Below are positions 1 to 8,564 of a DNA stretch of 64,000 nucleotides, piece after piece (positions within the stretch are counted from its first letter, which is position 1; each line of letters opens with the position of its first letter). Source of the DNA: Acidovorax radicis (lineage in GTDB: Bacteria; Pseudomonadota; Gammaproteobacteria; Burkholderiales; Burkholderiaceae_C); the NCBI RefSeq assembly GCF_020510705.1, contig NZ_CP075184.1:1302001-1366000 (forward strand), read 5' to 3'. Both the position numbers and the translations under genes were made by a program. The notes below the pieces were generated by a model, which was not told the DNA's origin, made no database searches, and saw only the letters and a list, made by a program, of their open reading frames with translations.

Positions 1-807
1 AATGTCGCCAAGGCCTGACGCCACGGCGCCTACCAGCACGTATTTGTTTTGAAATGCGTTGACAGGGACCTGTCCTCGCAGCACGTCAATGTACGAATAT
101 GACGTGAACGGCGAGGCACCGCCAGCGTAAGCAATCAGCGTGAGGTCTTTACGTTTCCATGGGCCCGTGGCGATGGGCTGCACTGGCGCGGAAGTGCAGG
201 GGGGGCGCCCAGTGCGAGCGTCTGCAACAGATTGCATGGCCATGCTGAAGTGGTGCCAGGGCGCGATGTCGGAGCCCTCGTACATGTAGAGGCTGCGCAC
301 CACCCCGTCGCCGTCGGGTGCCACGTGAACATGGCCAAGGTTGGCGGCCGCTTGCGCAAACGGCGGCAAGGGCAAATCGGCCAGATGGCTTGCGGGACCA
401 AAGCCGCGCCGCAACACCGGCAACACCACACGGCCGCTTCGGCGGATGGCATCGGCCAGCAGCAGGTCATCATCGGGATAGTCCAGGTCGGCTTCACCGA
501 GCAACACGTCCACGCCGATCACTCGGGGATTTTGGGCCGAAAGGCGCGTAATCAGCTCGGCGTGTAGTGCGCGGCGCCAGGGCCAGCGGCCAATGGCTGC
601 AATGCTGCGGTCGTCGATGGCCACCACCACAATGTCGGGATGTGAAGGGCGCGCGGCCAGCCGCAGCCCGGCGTCTTGCACGACGTGGTTGGCCCGATCC
701 AGGTCTCCAGAGGTGCTGAGCCAGACCACCAGCGCCATGAGCGCGATGGAGAGAAGGCACCACTCCAGGAGCCGTCGTTGGCGACGACTGCACACGATGT
801 TCAGCAT
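1..807 (-). CDS. CHASE2-domain sensor protein, partial (C-terminal part outside window)
   Basis: The minus-strand frame is open from 807 to the window edge (269 codons). The N-terminus is basic (MLNIVCSRRQRRLLEW) followed by a hydrophobic helix at residues 16-30, so the protein is membrane-anchored. The rest reads as a CHASE2 extracytoplasmic sensor domain, with the family hallmarks VVVAIDDRSIAAIGRWPW, a VIGVDVLL strand and a later FQNKYVLVGA strand near the edge. CHASE2 domains usually precede a kinase, an adenylate or guanylate cyclase or a phosphatase; that output domain is not in the window. The gene follows the FecR/LysM gene on the same strand after about 100 bp, which suggests one signalling operon. 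The start is uncertain: no clear Shine-Dalgarno precedes 807, and an in-frame TTG lies at 849. Confidence 0.8.
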   Translation of the reverse strand, partial: MLNIVCSRRQRRLLEWCLLSIALMALVVWLSTSGDLDRANHVVQDAGLRLAARPSHPDIVVVAIDDRSIAAIGRWPWRRALHAELITRLSAQNPRVIGVDVLLGEADLDYPDDDLLLADAIRRSGRVVLPVLRRGFGPASHLADLPLPPFAQAAANLGHVHVAPDGDGVVRSLYMYEGSDIAPWHHFSMAMQSVADARTGRPPCTSAPVQPIATGPWKRKDLTLIAYAGGASPFTSYSYIDVLRGQVPVNAFQNKYVLVGAVASGLGDI

Positions 808-910
808 GGGCGGCAGTTTGTGTTGACGGGCGCCAACGGAAGCTGGCAACGATGCACATGAGGATGTGGAGGGGCGGGTCGTGACAGTGCTTCAGCGTTC
901 ACCCGGCTCC

Positions 911-2701
911 TCAAGGGCGTCTCACCGGTTCGCCGCCAGAGGTGGACACTGGCAGGCCACTTTCGGTGCGAATGCCTGATCCGACGCGTATCTTGCGCGG
1001 GGTTGAGAAATCGCTCTGCAGACCGCTGGGGTCCAGCACCCGAATGCGCACCAGGTACTCTCCGGCAGCCAGGCCGCTGGCCGTCCATTCAGGCGCATCC
1101 AGCGTGACGTCCTGGATCGATTGGCCAAACGTTGGATCGGCTACCCCGACCAGTTGCAGGTTGAACCGCTGACCCGGCAAGGCGGGCCAATGCAGGTGGA
1201 CAGTGGTGTCGCCGTCCTGTGCTTCAACCGCTTGCAAAGACAAGGCAGCAGGGCGGTCTGCAATGGTGAAAGCCTGGGGGGGCGCAAAAGGCCCTTGGTC
1301 TGTCTGCCCGTGGGCTGCTTGTAACAAGCTGGCAACCCGCCAGAAATAGGCGCCGGCGGGCAAGGTGCCGATGGGAAGACGGCACTCGTTCAGTCTCTGC
1401 TCGTCCCGTAAGAGGGGGGCGAACTTCGCATTCGTCGCCACTTGCACGCGGTACCAGCGCACGCCTTGCACTTCGGTGCACATCAGTTCTGCTGAACCGC
1501 CGCTCGCCACCACGGCACTCGGGGCGGGTTGCCGGTACAGTGGTGCAACGGGGCGGGTCTTGACTTTGAATGGCTGGATGGCAGGGAGGCCCGTGATGCC
1601 CTGCTCATCCACGGCGCGCACCATCAGGTAGTAACTCCCGTCGTCCACTTCTTTCCAGCGCAGGTGGCCGTCGGCAAAACTGCCAAGGCGCACGACACGG
1701 ATGAATTGTTCATCTTGTGCCACCTGGGCTTCATAACGCCTGGCGCCCGGTACTGGGGGGATATCAATAGCGAGGAGGCCTGCATCGCCGACGGCGCCAG
1801 GCATATCAGATAGGTCGGGCGGTAACAGCAGTGCACGCGGCGCCCCCAATGAGCCGTCAATGGTCACGGCCAAGCCCTGGCCTGGCTCCAGCAATGCGGT
1901 GGTGGATGGAGGTGATTCATCCCCTACCGCCGTCTTATTCCCCAAGGATTGCACAGCCACAGAGCCGCGCAGCACTGCAGCCGTGGTTTGGCCCGCATCC
2001 GCAATACCCACGTTGAAGTGGGTGCCGCGCACGCTGGTGACGGCCAACGGAGTGCGGATTTCGAAACGGCGCAATGAATCGGTATTGGGCGGTACCGTGG
2101 ATTCCACGCCACCCTTTTGTATTTCCAGCACCGATTGCACGCTGCCCGCGCGCCCACGTCGACGTAGCTGCCGCAGTCGCAGGTCGGAGTTTGCTTGCAC
2201 GCGCACCACCGTGCCATCGGCCAACTGGACGGCAACGAAAGATTCTGGTCCCACCTGCAGCCGGGTGCCTTCTTGTAGTCTTCCGCCAGCCTTGATCGGT
2301 ATGGCAGCAGTGTTGGCTCTGCCGACTGCACTGGCGCTTGCGGGGGGGGATGCCTGCGCGCGGCCCTGCACAAACTGCACGGTAGCGAATTCGCTGGGTT
2401 GCAGGCGCACCGGTATCCAGATCACGGAGCCAGGCAGCAGATGGCGCGGGTTGGCCACTTTGTTGCGTGCCTGCAAGAGGGGCCATTGTCGGGGCGCTGC
2501 CAGATAGCTTCGCGCAAGGCCTTCAAGCGTATCGCCGTCTTTGACGGTGTGTGCGAGCTCGTCAGTTTGTTCATCGTTGGTTGCGGCCAATGCGCCTTGT
2601 CCCCCAAGCGAAGCCAGCGCGACCATCGTAAAGGCTGCGAGGGCCGTGGCGGCGTGGGGGATGTTGCGGGTGTAGCGCGTGCTCAGTTCTGGCGTTGCCA
2701 A
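911..2701 (-). CDS. Exported LysM and FecR-domain protein
   Basis: Secreted protein of about 596 aa. A signal peptide ends near GQGALA. A LysM domain follows (HTVKDGDTLEGLARSYL ... LLPGSVIWIP), which would bind peptidoglycan, and then a FecR-type domain (FVAVQLADGTVVRVQ ... TPLAVTSVRGTHFNVGI). The C-terminal half has fibronectin-like beta segments (RRYEAQVAQDEQF, RWYRVQVATNAKF). The frame is open to an ATG at 2737, but a TTG at 2701 sits directly behind AAGGAGAGATCAC, a strong Shine-Dalgarno, and gives a clean signal peptide, so I chose TTG. The gene lies between an OmpR-type regulator and a CHASE2 sensor on the same strand. LysM-FecR proteins in this setting are probably periplasmic, wall-associated sensor or scaffold proteins; that role is inferred. 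Confidence 0.85.
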   Translation of the reverse strand: MATPELSTRYTRNIPHAATALAAFTMVALASLGGQGALAATNDEQTDELAHTVKDGDTLEGLARSYLAAPRQWPLLQARNKVANPRHLLPGSVIWIPVRLQPSEFATVQFVQGRAQASPPASASAVGRANTAAIPIKAGGRLQEGTRLQVGPESFVAVQLADGTVVRVQANSDLRLRQLRRRGRAGSVQSVLEIQKGGVESTVPPNTDSLRRFEIRTPLAVTSVRGTHFNVGIADAGQTTAAVLRGSVAVQSLGNKTAVGDESPPSTTALLEPGQGLAVTIDGSLGAPRALLLPPDLSDMPGAVGDAGLLAIDIPPVPGARRYEAQVAQDEQFIRVVRLGSFADGHLRWKEVDDGSYYLMVRAVDEQGITGLPAIQPFKVKTRPVAPLYRQPAPSAVVASGGSAELMCTEVQGVRWYRVQVATNAKFAPLLRDEQRLNECRLPIGTLPAGAYFWRVASLLQAAHGQTDQGPFAPPQAFTIADRPAALSLQAVEAQDGDTTVHLHWPALPGQRFNLQLVGVADPTFGQSIQDVTLDAPEWTASGLAAGEYLVRIRVLDPSGLQSDFSTPRKIRVGSGIRTESGLPVSTSGGEPVRRP

Positions 2702-2798
2702 GTGATCTCTCCTTTTTGATGCCTGCGCCGGGGCCAATCGATCCGCCTGAGCCTGAGCGCAAGAGCCAGCCGCGTAGCGTTGACGCGCTGCAGCCCAT

Positions 2799-3497
2799 TC
2801 AATCTGTGTGTGGCGCTTCTACCGCCTCGAACCGGTAGCCCACGCCATATATCGCCGTCACGACGAAGCCGTTGGCCGGGCGCAGATCCAGCAGCATCCG
2901 CAGCCGCGAAATGTGTGTGTCCAGCGAGCGCGACATGACGTCCGTCACTTGGCCCCAGACAATTTCCTTGAGGTGATCGCGTGACAGCAGCCGTCCCATG
3001 TTCTGAAACAAGAAAAGGGCCAGTTCGTATTCCCGGTTCTTGAGTTCAACGGGCACCCCATCCATTTCGATGGACCGTGTTTCAGGCAAAAACTGGTAGC
3101 GCCCAAAGACTTGTGCAACTGCGGTGTCGACCGGGTAAGCGCGGCGCAGCAGCGCACTGACGCGTGCGGTCAGCTCGCCGATACGCACTGGCTTGACCAT
3201 GAAATCGTCGGCGCCGCTGCCCAGCCCTTCGACGATGTCGCGCTCCTCCTGGCGATTCGTAACATACAGAATGGGTAATTGCGCCTCCACGTTTTTGCGC
3301 ACCCAGCGCACCACCTCCGGGCCTGTGGTGTCTGGTAGGTGCCAGTCAACGATCAGCAGATCGTAGGTTTGGCGGCGCAGATTGCGCAGCAACTCCGCGC
3401 CGGTCAGATAGGTGTGGCAGACATGGCCCATCGCCTCGGTAACCTGCCTGAACAGATCCAGCTGAAGCGCATCGTCGTCCAGAGCGGCTATGCGCAT
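2799..3497 (-). CDS. OmpR/PhoB-type response regulator
   Basis: A 232-aa two-domain regulator. The receiver begins MRIAALDDDALQ, with the acidic pocket DDD, the phospho-acceptor Asp in LLIVDWHLPD and the conserved Lys in FMVKPVRIG. The C-terminal winged helix has the typical LKNREYELALFLF and RSLDTHISRLRMLL segments and ends with YGVGYRFE. The ATG at 3497 follows GGGGAGAACC, so it is preferred over the upstream in-frame ATG at 3518. The gene lies about 100 bp upstream of the FecR/LysM gene, and no histidine kinase is visible beside it. The CHASE2 protein at the left edge could be the sensor if its missing C-terminus is a kinase; this cannot be decided here. Confidence 0.9.
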   Translation of the reverse strand: MRIAALDDDALQLDLFRQVTEAMGHVCHTYLTGAELLRNLRRQTYDLLIVDWHLPDTTGPEVVRWVRKNVEAQLPILYVTNRQEERDIVEGLGSGADDFMVKPVRIGELTARVSALLRRAYPVDTAVAQVFGRYQFLPETRSIEMDGVPVELKNREYELALFLFQNMGRLLSRDHLKEIVWGQVTDVMSRSLDTHISRLRMLLDLRPANGFVVTAIYGVGYRFEAVEAPHTD

Positions 3498-3651
3498 GGT
3501 TCTCCCCGTCGAAATCAAACTGAAAATTATTGGTGAAATTCACGGGGGTGGGTAATGGGATGTCCAAACGACGGCCGGTTTTTGACACTTGTTAAACATC
3601 TGTGGTGCGCTGGTGACGGTTTGTGGCGCCGGTGGTTCGCATTGATGGGTG

Positions 3652-4707
3652 TCAAGGTCGTGAATCGCCCCTTGCAGCCGAAGCAATCTCACGCACAAGC
3701 CGCATCCCCACCAGGGTGTAGCGTGTCTGTGGCGTGTTCCAGTTGCGATAGCCGCAGCGGGCATATAGCGACCATGTGTGCCAGGAGCCCCCTCGGCGCA
3801 CCCGCACATTGCCGGTGAGAGGGCCTTGGGGATCGTCCGGGGGCGATTGGGCGTAGTAGTTGTCGCCATGCCAGTCGGACACCCATTCCCACGCATTGCC
3901 AAGCATGTCATGCAGGCCAAACGCATTGGGTGCATAGCTACCCACCGGAGCCGTGAAGGCATGGCCATCGTTGCCCGGTAGCGCGTTTTGGCTCCATCGG
4001 GGCCAGAGCGGTGCGGCGGCCTGGTCAAAGGTGTTGGCCACCGTCACCAGGGCCTTGGGGTCGTTCCCGTGGGGGTACAGGGCTCGGGTGCCTGCGCGGC
4101 AAGCGTATTCCCATTCGGCCTCGGTCGGCAGGCGGTAGGTGTGGCCTTCCGTGCGAGTGAGCCAGTGGGCCAGGGCCTGGGCGTCGTTCCAGGTGACATT
4201 GACCACCGGGTGATCGCTGCCCTGCTCGAACCCGGGGTTGCGCCATGAATAACGGGTGTCACGCCCCTCAAACGCATCGCCGCGCGCTGTGGTGGCCGGG
4301 TCATAGTGGGCGTTGTACCCATAGCCCCCTGTGCCATCGGCTTCGGACTCTGGCGGGTAGCCAGACCGTTCAATGAAGCGCCGAAACTGCCCCACCGTCA
4401 CCTCGTACTGGCCCAGATAAAACGCGCGGCTGATGTGCACTGTGTGCGCGGGCACTTCATCGGTCAGATCGGTCAGGCGCTTGCGTTCGAGCTGGGGGTA
4501 GATTTTGGCCAGTGCTTCCACGGGTGGCACGCCCCCCATCTGGAACACGCCTGCCGGCACCCGGACAAACGGCATGCCCAGGCTGTTGACCCACGGTTGC
4601 TGTGCGCCCGACGGCTCCGCGGGCGCTGATGCACGGGGCGGCGGGAGGGCTTGTGCGCAGCCCGCCAGCGTGACAACCACACCCACCGAAAGCATCATCC
4701 GTTTCAT
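3652..4707 (-). CDS. Formylglycine-generating-enzyme-like (SUMF1) lipoprotein
   Basis: A 351-aa protein with a lipoprotein signal (MKRMMLSVGVVVTLAGCAQ; lipobox LAGC, Cys17). The mature part is one FGE-sulfatase (SUMF1) domain: NSLGMPFVRVPAGVFQMGG, then VHISRAFYLGQYEVTVGQF, YRLPTEAEWEYACRAGT, FGLHDMLGNAWEWVSDW and VRVRRGGSWH. These are the family landmarks. Many bacterial members are not sulfatase activators but carbohydrate- or partner-binding modules, or act in envelope modification, and no sulfatase is nearby. The start has an excellent Shine-Dalgarno (AGGAGGCGCGC before ATG). It lies 155 bp upstream of the response regulator on the same strand, so it may belong to the same envelope-signalling cluster. 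Confidence 0.85.
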   Translation of the reverse strand: MKRMMLSVGVVVTLAGCAQALPPPRASAPAEPSGAQQPWVNSLGMPFVRVPAGVFQMGGVPPVEALAKIYPQLERKRLTDLTDEVPAHTVHISRAFYLGQYEVTVGQFRRFIERSGYPPESEADGTGGYGYNAHYDPATTARGDAFEGRDTRYSWRNPGFEQGSDHPVVNVTWNDAQALAHWLTRTEGHTYRLPTEAEWEYACRAGTRALYPHGNDPKALVTVANTFDQAAAPLWPRWSQNALPGNDGHAFTAPVGSYAPNAFGLHDMLGNAWEWVSDWHGDNYYAQSPPDDPQGPLTGNVRVRRGGSWHTWSLYARCGYRNWNTPQTRYTLVGMRLVREIASAARGDSRP

Positions 4708-4825
4708 GCGCGCCTCCTGAACAGATCGTCAGTTTAGGGCAAGGCCGCACAAGCCCCTGCACTTGGTGATCCGGGTGGCGAGACGGGTTCGGCACCAAAG
4801 ACGCGCTGCGAATATTTCAGGTATT

Positions 4826-4871
4826 TTGGGCCTATAGCGCTTTATTAATAAGCGCCGATAGCTATCAAAAA
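4826..4871 (+). repeat. Dispersed palindromic repeat, copy 1
   Basis: Copy of the family described at 41664-41710. It reads GGCCTATAGCGCTTTATTAA then TAAGCGCCGATAGCTATC and an A-rich tail. It lies between the trpS 3' end and the FGE-like gene start. The arms AGCGCTT and AAGCGC(C) can form a hairpin. Confidence 0.8.
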
Positions 4872-4951
4872 GTGAGTTTTCTGGTGAGGTGGAGTGTGCC
4901 CTGCATCTTGCCGCTCAGCACCGGCCTACACCATCGTGCAGGCCGTGACTC

Positions 4952-4969
4952 AGAACGTGAACACGTTCT
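4952..4969. other. Perfect 18-bp dyad directly behind trpS
   Basis: AGAACGTG, two A, CACGTTCT: two perfect 8-bp arms with a 2-nt centre, touching the trpS stop codon. It has no T-run, so it is not a textbook terminator. It could be a protein-binding dyad or a weak 3' hairpin. Confidence 0.5.
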
Positions 4970-6270
4970 TAACCCGCTGCCGCGTCTGCAAGCGCTTCCA
5001 GTGCAGCCTGGACCTCGGCGGTGTCCACGCCCTCCACAGGTGCTAGGTGCGGCGCGAGAGTTTGCAGCGCGTCGGCCTGCTTTTGCAATTGGCCAATCGC
5101 CAGGCCCGCGTCTTTGGGGGCGTCAAAGCCGGTGCTTTGCAGCAGCAGGCGGCCATCCGCAGCGACAAGCTTGAAGTAGAACTTGCCGTCCGCTTCGCGG
5201 TATTGCTTGAACGCAGGCAACGCGGCCTTGGCCGCTTTGGCTGCCTTGGCGGGAGCGCTGGTTTGCACCAGGCTGCGCAGGCCCACGGCGGCGCGCAAAT
5301 CACGAAGAAAGGGCTTGGCCAGCGCGCGGGCCCGCTCGGCGCCCGCCAGCAAGGTTTGTTCGATGCGGGCAGGGTTATGGATGAGTTCTTCGTATTGCGC
5401 GCGCATGGGGGCGATCACCTGGTCCACGCGCTGCAGCAGCACTTCTTTGGCATCGCCCCAGGCAATGCCTGCGGCATATTGTTGGCGCAGGGCTTCGGTT
5501 TCTTCAGGGGTGGCAAAGGCCTGGTAAATCTGGAACAGCGCCGAGCCCTCTACCTCCTTGGGCTCGCCGGGGGCGCGTGAGTCGGTCAGGATGCCGCCAA
5601 TGAGCTTCTTGAGCTGCTCGCGTGAGCTGAACAGCGGGATGGTGTTGTCGTAGCTCTTGCTCATCTTGCGGCCATCCAGTCCGGGCAAGGTGGCCACATG
5701 GTCGTCAATGGCCGCCTCGGGCAGCACGAAGTGCTCGCCATACAGGTGGTTGAAGCTGGCCGCCATGTCGCGTGCCATCTCGATGTGCTGGATTTGGTCG
5801 CGGCCCACGGGCACCTTGTGCGCCTTGAACATCAGGATGTCGGCGCCCATCAGCACGGGGTACATGAACAGGCCGGCTGTCACGCCGTCGTCCTGCTCGC
5901 GTCCGGCAGCGATGTTCTTGTCCACGCTGGCCTTGTAGGCGTGGGCGCGGTTGAGCAGGCCCTTGCCGGTCACGCAGGTGAGCAACCAGGTCAGCTCGGG
6001 AATTTCAGGGATGTCGGACTGGCGATAGAACGTGACCTTCTCGGGGTCCAGGCCCGCCGCCAGCCAGCTGGCCGCGATCTCGAGTGTGGAGCGCTGGATG
6101 CGCACCGGATCTTCGCATTTGATGAGCGCGTGGTAGTCCGCCAGGAAATAAAAGCTCTGCACGCCAGGCGTGAGACTGGCCGCCACCGAGGGGCGGATGG
6201 AGCCGACGAAGTTGCCCAGATGGGGCGTGCCGGTGGTAGTGATGCCGGTGAGAAAACGCGTGGTGCTCAT
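4969..6270 (-). CDS. trpS: Tryptophanyl-tRNA synthetase, long form
   Basis: A class I aminoacyl-tRNA synthetase that charges tRNA-Trp. The 433-aa product begins MSTTRFLTGITTTGTPHLGN, which contains the HIGH-equivalent PHLGN; the KMSKS loop is GRKMSKSYDN. The body matches bacterial TrpS (EIPELTWLLTCVTGKGLLNRAH, GADILMFKAHKVPVGRDQ). It is about 100 aa longer than the compact E. coli type. The extra C-terminal part, after an Ala/Lys-rich linker, contains DGKFYFKLVAADGRLLLQST (about residues 356-400), which resembles the small YegP/DUF1508 fold. Such extended TrpS proteins are, to my knowledge, usual in beta- and some gammaproteobacteria. The next gene upstream on the strand is an M50 peptidase 63 bp away. 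Confidence 0.95.
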   Translation of the reverse strand: MSTTRFLTGITTTGTPHLGNFVGSIRPSVAASLTPGVQSFYFLADYHALIKCEDPVRIQRSTLEIAASWLAAGLDPEKVTFYRQSDIPEIPELTWLLTCVTGKGLLNRAHAYKASVDKNIAAGREQDDGVTAGLFMYPVLMGADILMFKAHKVPVGRDQIQHIEMARDMAASFNHLYGEHFVLPEAAIDDHVATLPGLDGRKMSKSYDNTIPLFSSREQLKKLIGGILTDSRAPGEPKEVEGSALFQIYQAFATPEETEALRQQYAAGIAWGDAKEVLLQRVDQVIAPMRAQYEELIHNPARIEQTLLAGAERARALAKPFLRDLRAAVGLRSLVQTSAPAKAAKAAKAALPAFKQYREADGKFYFKLVAADGRLLLQSTGFDAPKDAGLAIGQLQKQADALQTLAPHLAPVEGVDTAEVQAALEALADAAAG

Positions 6271-6333
6271 GGGGCGATGTCAGCAAAAATAGTAGAAAAA
6301 AAGGGCAGCGCGGGAGTCAAGGTGGCAAGGCGC

Positions 6334-7002
6334 TCAGCGCAGCAATGCAGTCAGCGGTGTGAGTAGCAGGTTGATGATGGTGTAGCCCAGGGCCATCAGC
6401 GGGCTCAGCCACAGTGTGCCCACCACCCCTGCGATCACGAGGCCCATCACGATGAAGAACCCCCAGGGTTCGATGCGCGACACCATGTGGGCCTGCTTCC
6501 AGGGCAACAGGCCCACCAGAATCCGACCCCCATCCAGCGGCGGCAGCGGAAACAGGTTGAAGGCCCACATCACCAGGTTGACCATGACACCCGCGCGCGC
6601 CATCTCCAAAAAGAACGTTTCGCTAATGCCCAGCCCGACGAGCGACACCAGCAGCACCGCCCAGGCGATGGCCTGGATGAAGTTGGACGCCGGTCCGGCC
6701 AGCGCCACCCACACCATGTGCTTCTTGGGATTGCGCAGGTTGCCGAAATTGACGGGCACGGGCTTGGCATAGCCAAACAGGAAGGCGCCCGAGGTAGCGA
6801 AGTACAGCAACAGCGGCATCAGGATGGTGCCGACCGGATCGATGTGCTTGAAGGGGTTGAGGGTGATACGACCCATCATGTACGCGGTGTTGTCGCCAAA
6901 GTGGCGCGCGGCATAACCATGGGCTGCCTCGTGCACGGTGATCGCAAACAACACCGGCAGGGCGTAGATCAGAACGGTTTGGATAAGGTTGGATGTGTCC
7001 AC
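6334..7002 (-). CDS. Site-2 protease family (M50) membrane metallopeptidase
   Basis: A 222-aa integral membrane protein. The zinc motif HEAAHGYAARHFGD (HExxH, about residues 24-28) lies in the first membrane helix, and the third zinc ligand is the Asp of LFPLPPLDGGRIL near the C-terminal side. This is the compact RseP/SpoIVFB-like form without a PDZ domain. Such proteases cleave substrates within the membrane; the substrate is unknown. The start is GTG (7002), preceded by a G-rich stretch (CCGGGG). It lies upstream of trpS on the same strand, an arrangement common in betaproteobacteria, so the two may be co-transcribed. Confidence 0.88.
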   Translation of the reverse strand: MDTSNLIQTVLIYALPVLFAITVHEAAHGYAARHFGDNTAYMMGRITLNPFKHIDPVGTILMPLLLYFATSGAFLFGYAKPVPVNFGNLRNPKKHMVWVALAGPASNFIQAIAWAVLLVSLVGLGISETFFLEMARAGVMVNLVMWAFNLFPLPPLDGGRILVGLLPWKQAHMVSRIEPWGFFIVMGLVIAGVVGTLWLSPLMALGYTIINLLLTPLTALLR

Positions 7003-7243
7003 CCCCGGATTGTCTCAGACCGCCTGACTTCCTTGCCACAGCAGGGACGACTCAGACACCCGCAGGCCGGTCAGCCCGTGATCCGCTTGTTGTGGGTTGT
7101 ACGTATGCCGCCATCGGCTCATCGCGATCTGATCATTGCTAGCATCGTTTGGCTGCACGGCGCTGCTTTTGTTTGTGCCACGGTTTTTCGTGGCGCGGCC
7201 GCCTGCAAAAAATCACAACAAAAGTTTTGGAGACACACAAGCC

Positions 7244-8401
7244 ATGTTGGACAACTTGAAGATCGGAACGCGCTTGATGTTGGCGTTTGGTGGCCTTGCG
7301 CAGGTGGTGGCGCTGTTGATGGTCATGGCGTTGGCGGGTATTGGCGATGCCGAGCAGTCGCTGCAGGGCGGCACGATGGCGGCTGCGCAGTTGCAGTGAG
7401 TGCTGGCACCACTGCACAGCGCGCGGGCCTGGGTCATTGGCTGCGGCAGCCTCGTTTTTCTGGTGGCTGTGGTCGCCGTGTTCAGCCTGCGTACCAGCAT
7501 CGTGGCACCGCTGAATCAGGCCATCCTGATCGCCGAAACAGTGGCTTCGGGCGATCTGAGTCAGGAGTTCAGCTCCGAGATACAAGGCGACTTTGGCCGG
7601 CTGCTGGGGGCACTGGGCACGATGGAGGACACATTGACCGATCTGGTGTCCCGCATCAAACAGAGCACGGACTCGATAACGGCGTCTGCGTCGGGCATTC
7701 ACCACGGCAATTCCGATCTCTCGCGCCGTGCTGAAGACCAGGTGTCTTCGCTCACCCAAACCGCAGCCAGCATGGAACAGCTCACGGCCACCGTGCGCCA
7801 GAACGCCGAGCGCGCCAGTTCTGCCAGCGGCCTGGCGGTCAATGCTGCGGCCGTCGCCCAGCAAGGGGGCGTTGTGGTGGGTGAGGTGGTGCTGACCATG
7901 CAGGCCATCAGCGGCAGCTCGCGCAAGATCGTGGACATCATCCAGGTGATTGAGGGCATCGCATTTCAGACCAATATCCTGGCACTCAATGCGGCCGTGG
8001 AGGCTGCGCGGGCGGGTGAGCAGGGCCGGGGATTTGCGGTGGTGGCCAGCGAGGTGCGCAGCCTCGCCCAGCGCAGCGCGGTGGCCGCGCGCGAGATCAA
8101 GGCGCTGATCAGTGCATCAGTCGAGCAGGTCGAAAGTGGCGCGGGCCAGGTGGGGCAGGCGGGCAAGACGATGGAGGAAATCGTGAACGCTGTCGGCCAG
8201 GTCAGCGGCCTGCTGGGTGAGATATCCACCGCCCTGCGCGAGCAGAGCGACGCCATCGGCCACGTGAATGTGGCAGTGGCGCACATGGATGGATCCATGC
8301 AGGAGACGGCTTCGCTGGTGCAGCACGCGGTAAGCACCGCGGCCGCGCTGTCTGATCAAGCCCGTGGTCTGGAGCGGGCTGTGGGGGCGTTCAAGCTGTA
8401 A
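7244..8401 (+). pseudogene. Methyl-accepting chemotaxis protein, disrupted (internal deletion and in-frame stop)
   Basis: The N-terminus, MLDNLKIGTRLMLAFGGLAQ with the first membrane helix, starts at 7244 behind GGAG. The frame then meets a TGA at 7397-7399. The same frame continues directly (GTG at 7400) with a second membrane helix ([18 protein letters not shown]), a HAMP domain ([11 protein letters not shown] ... GDLSQEF) and a complete signalling domain whose hairpin tip is [20 protein letters not shown], ending in an Ala-rich tail. A normal receptor has about 150 periplasmic residues between the two helices; only about 25 codons are left here. The sensor domain therefore appears deleted and the reading frame closed. 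A 333-aa C-terminal fragment could be made from the GTG that follows the stop. Translation status is unknown. Confidence 0.75.
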
Positions 8402-8564
8402 GCCCCGAGCGGCTGCGCCGTTTCCCCTTGGGTGGGTCACCACCGGTGGACCGGCAAAGCCGGTTGCGTGGCGGCACGGGTATTGAACCACACCACACTG
8501 CACCACACTGCAGTGCACCAGGCTCAGGCGCGGTGGTGGCGCGCAGGGGAGGATGAGGCGGAGG

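Noticed and set aside
8491..8510. Direct repeat of CACCACACTG behind the damaged chemoreceptor
   Set aside because: Only two short copies with no further structure; probably chance or a minor slippage product.
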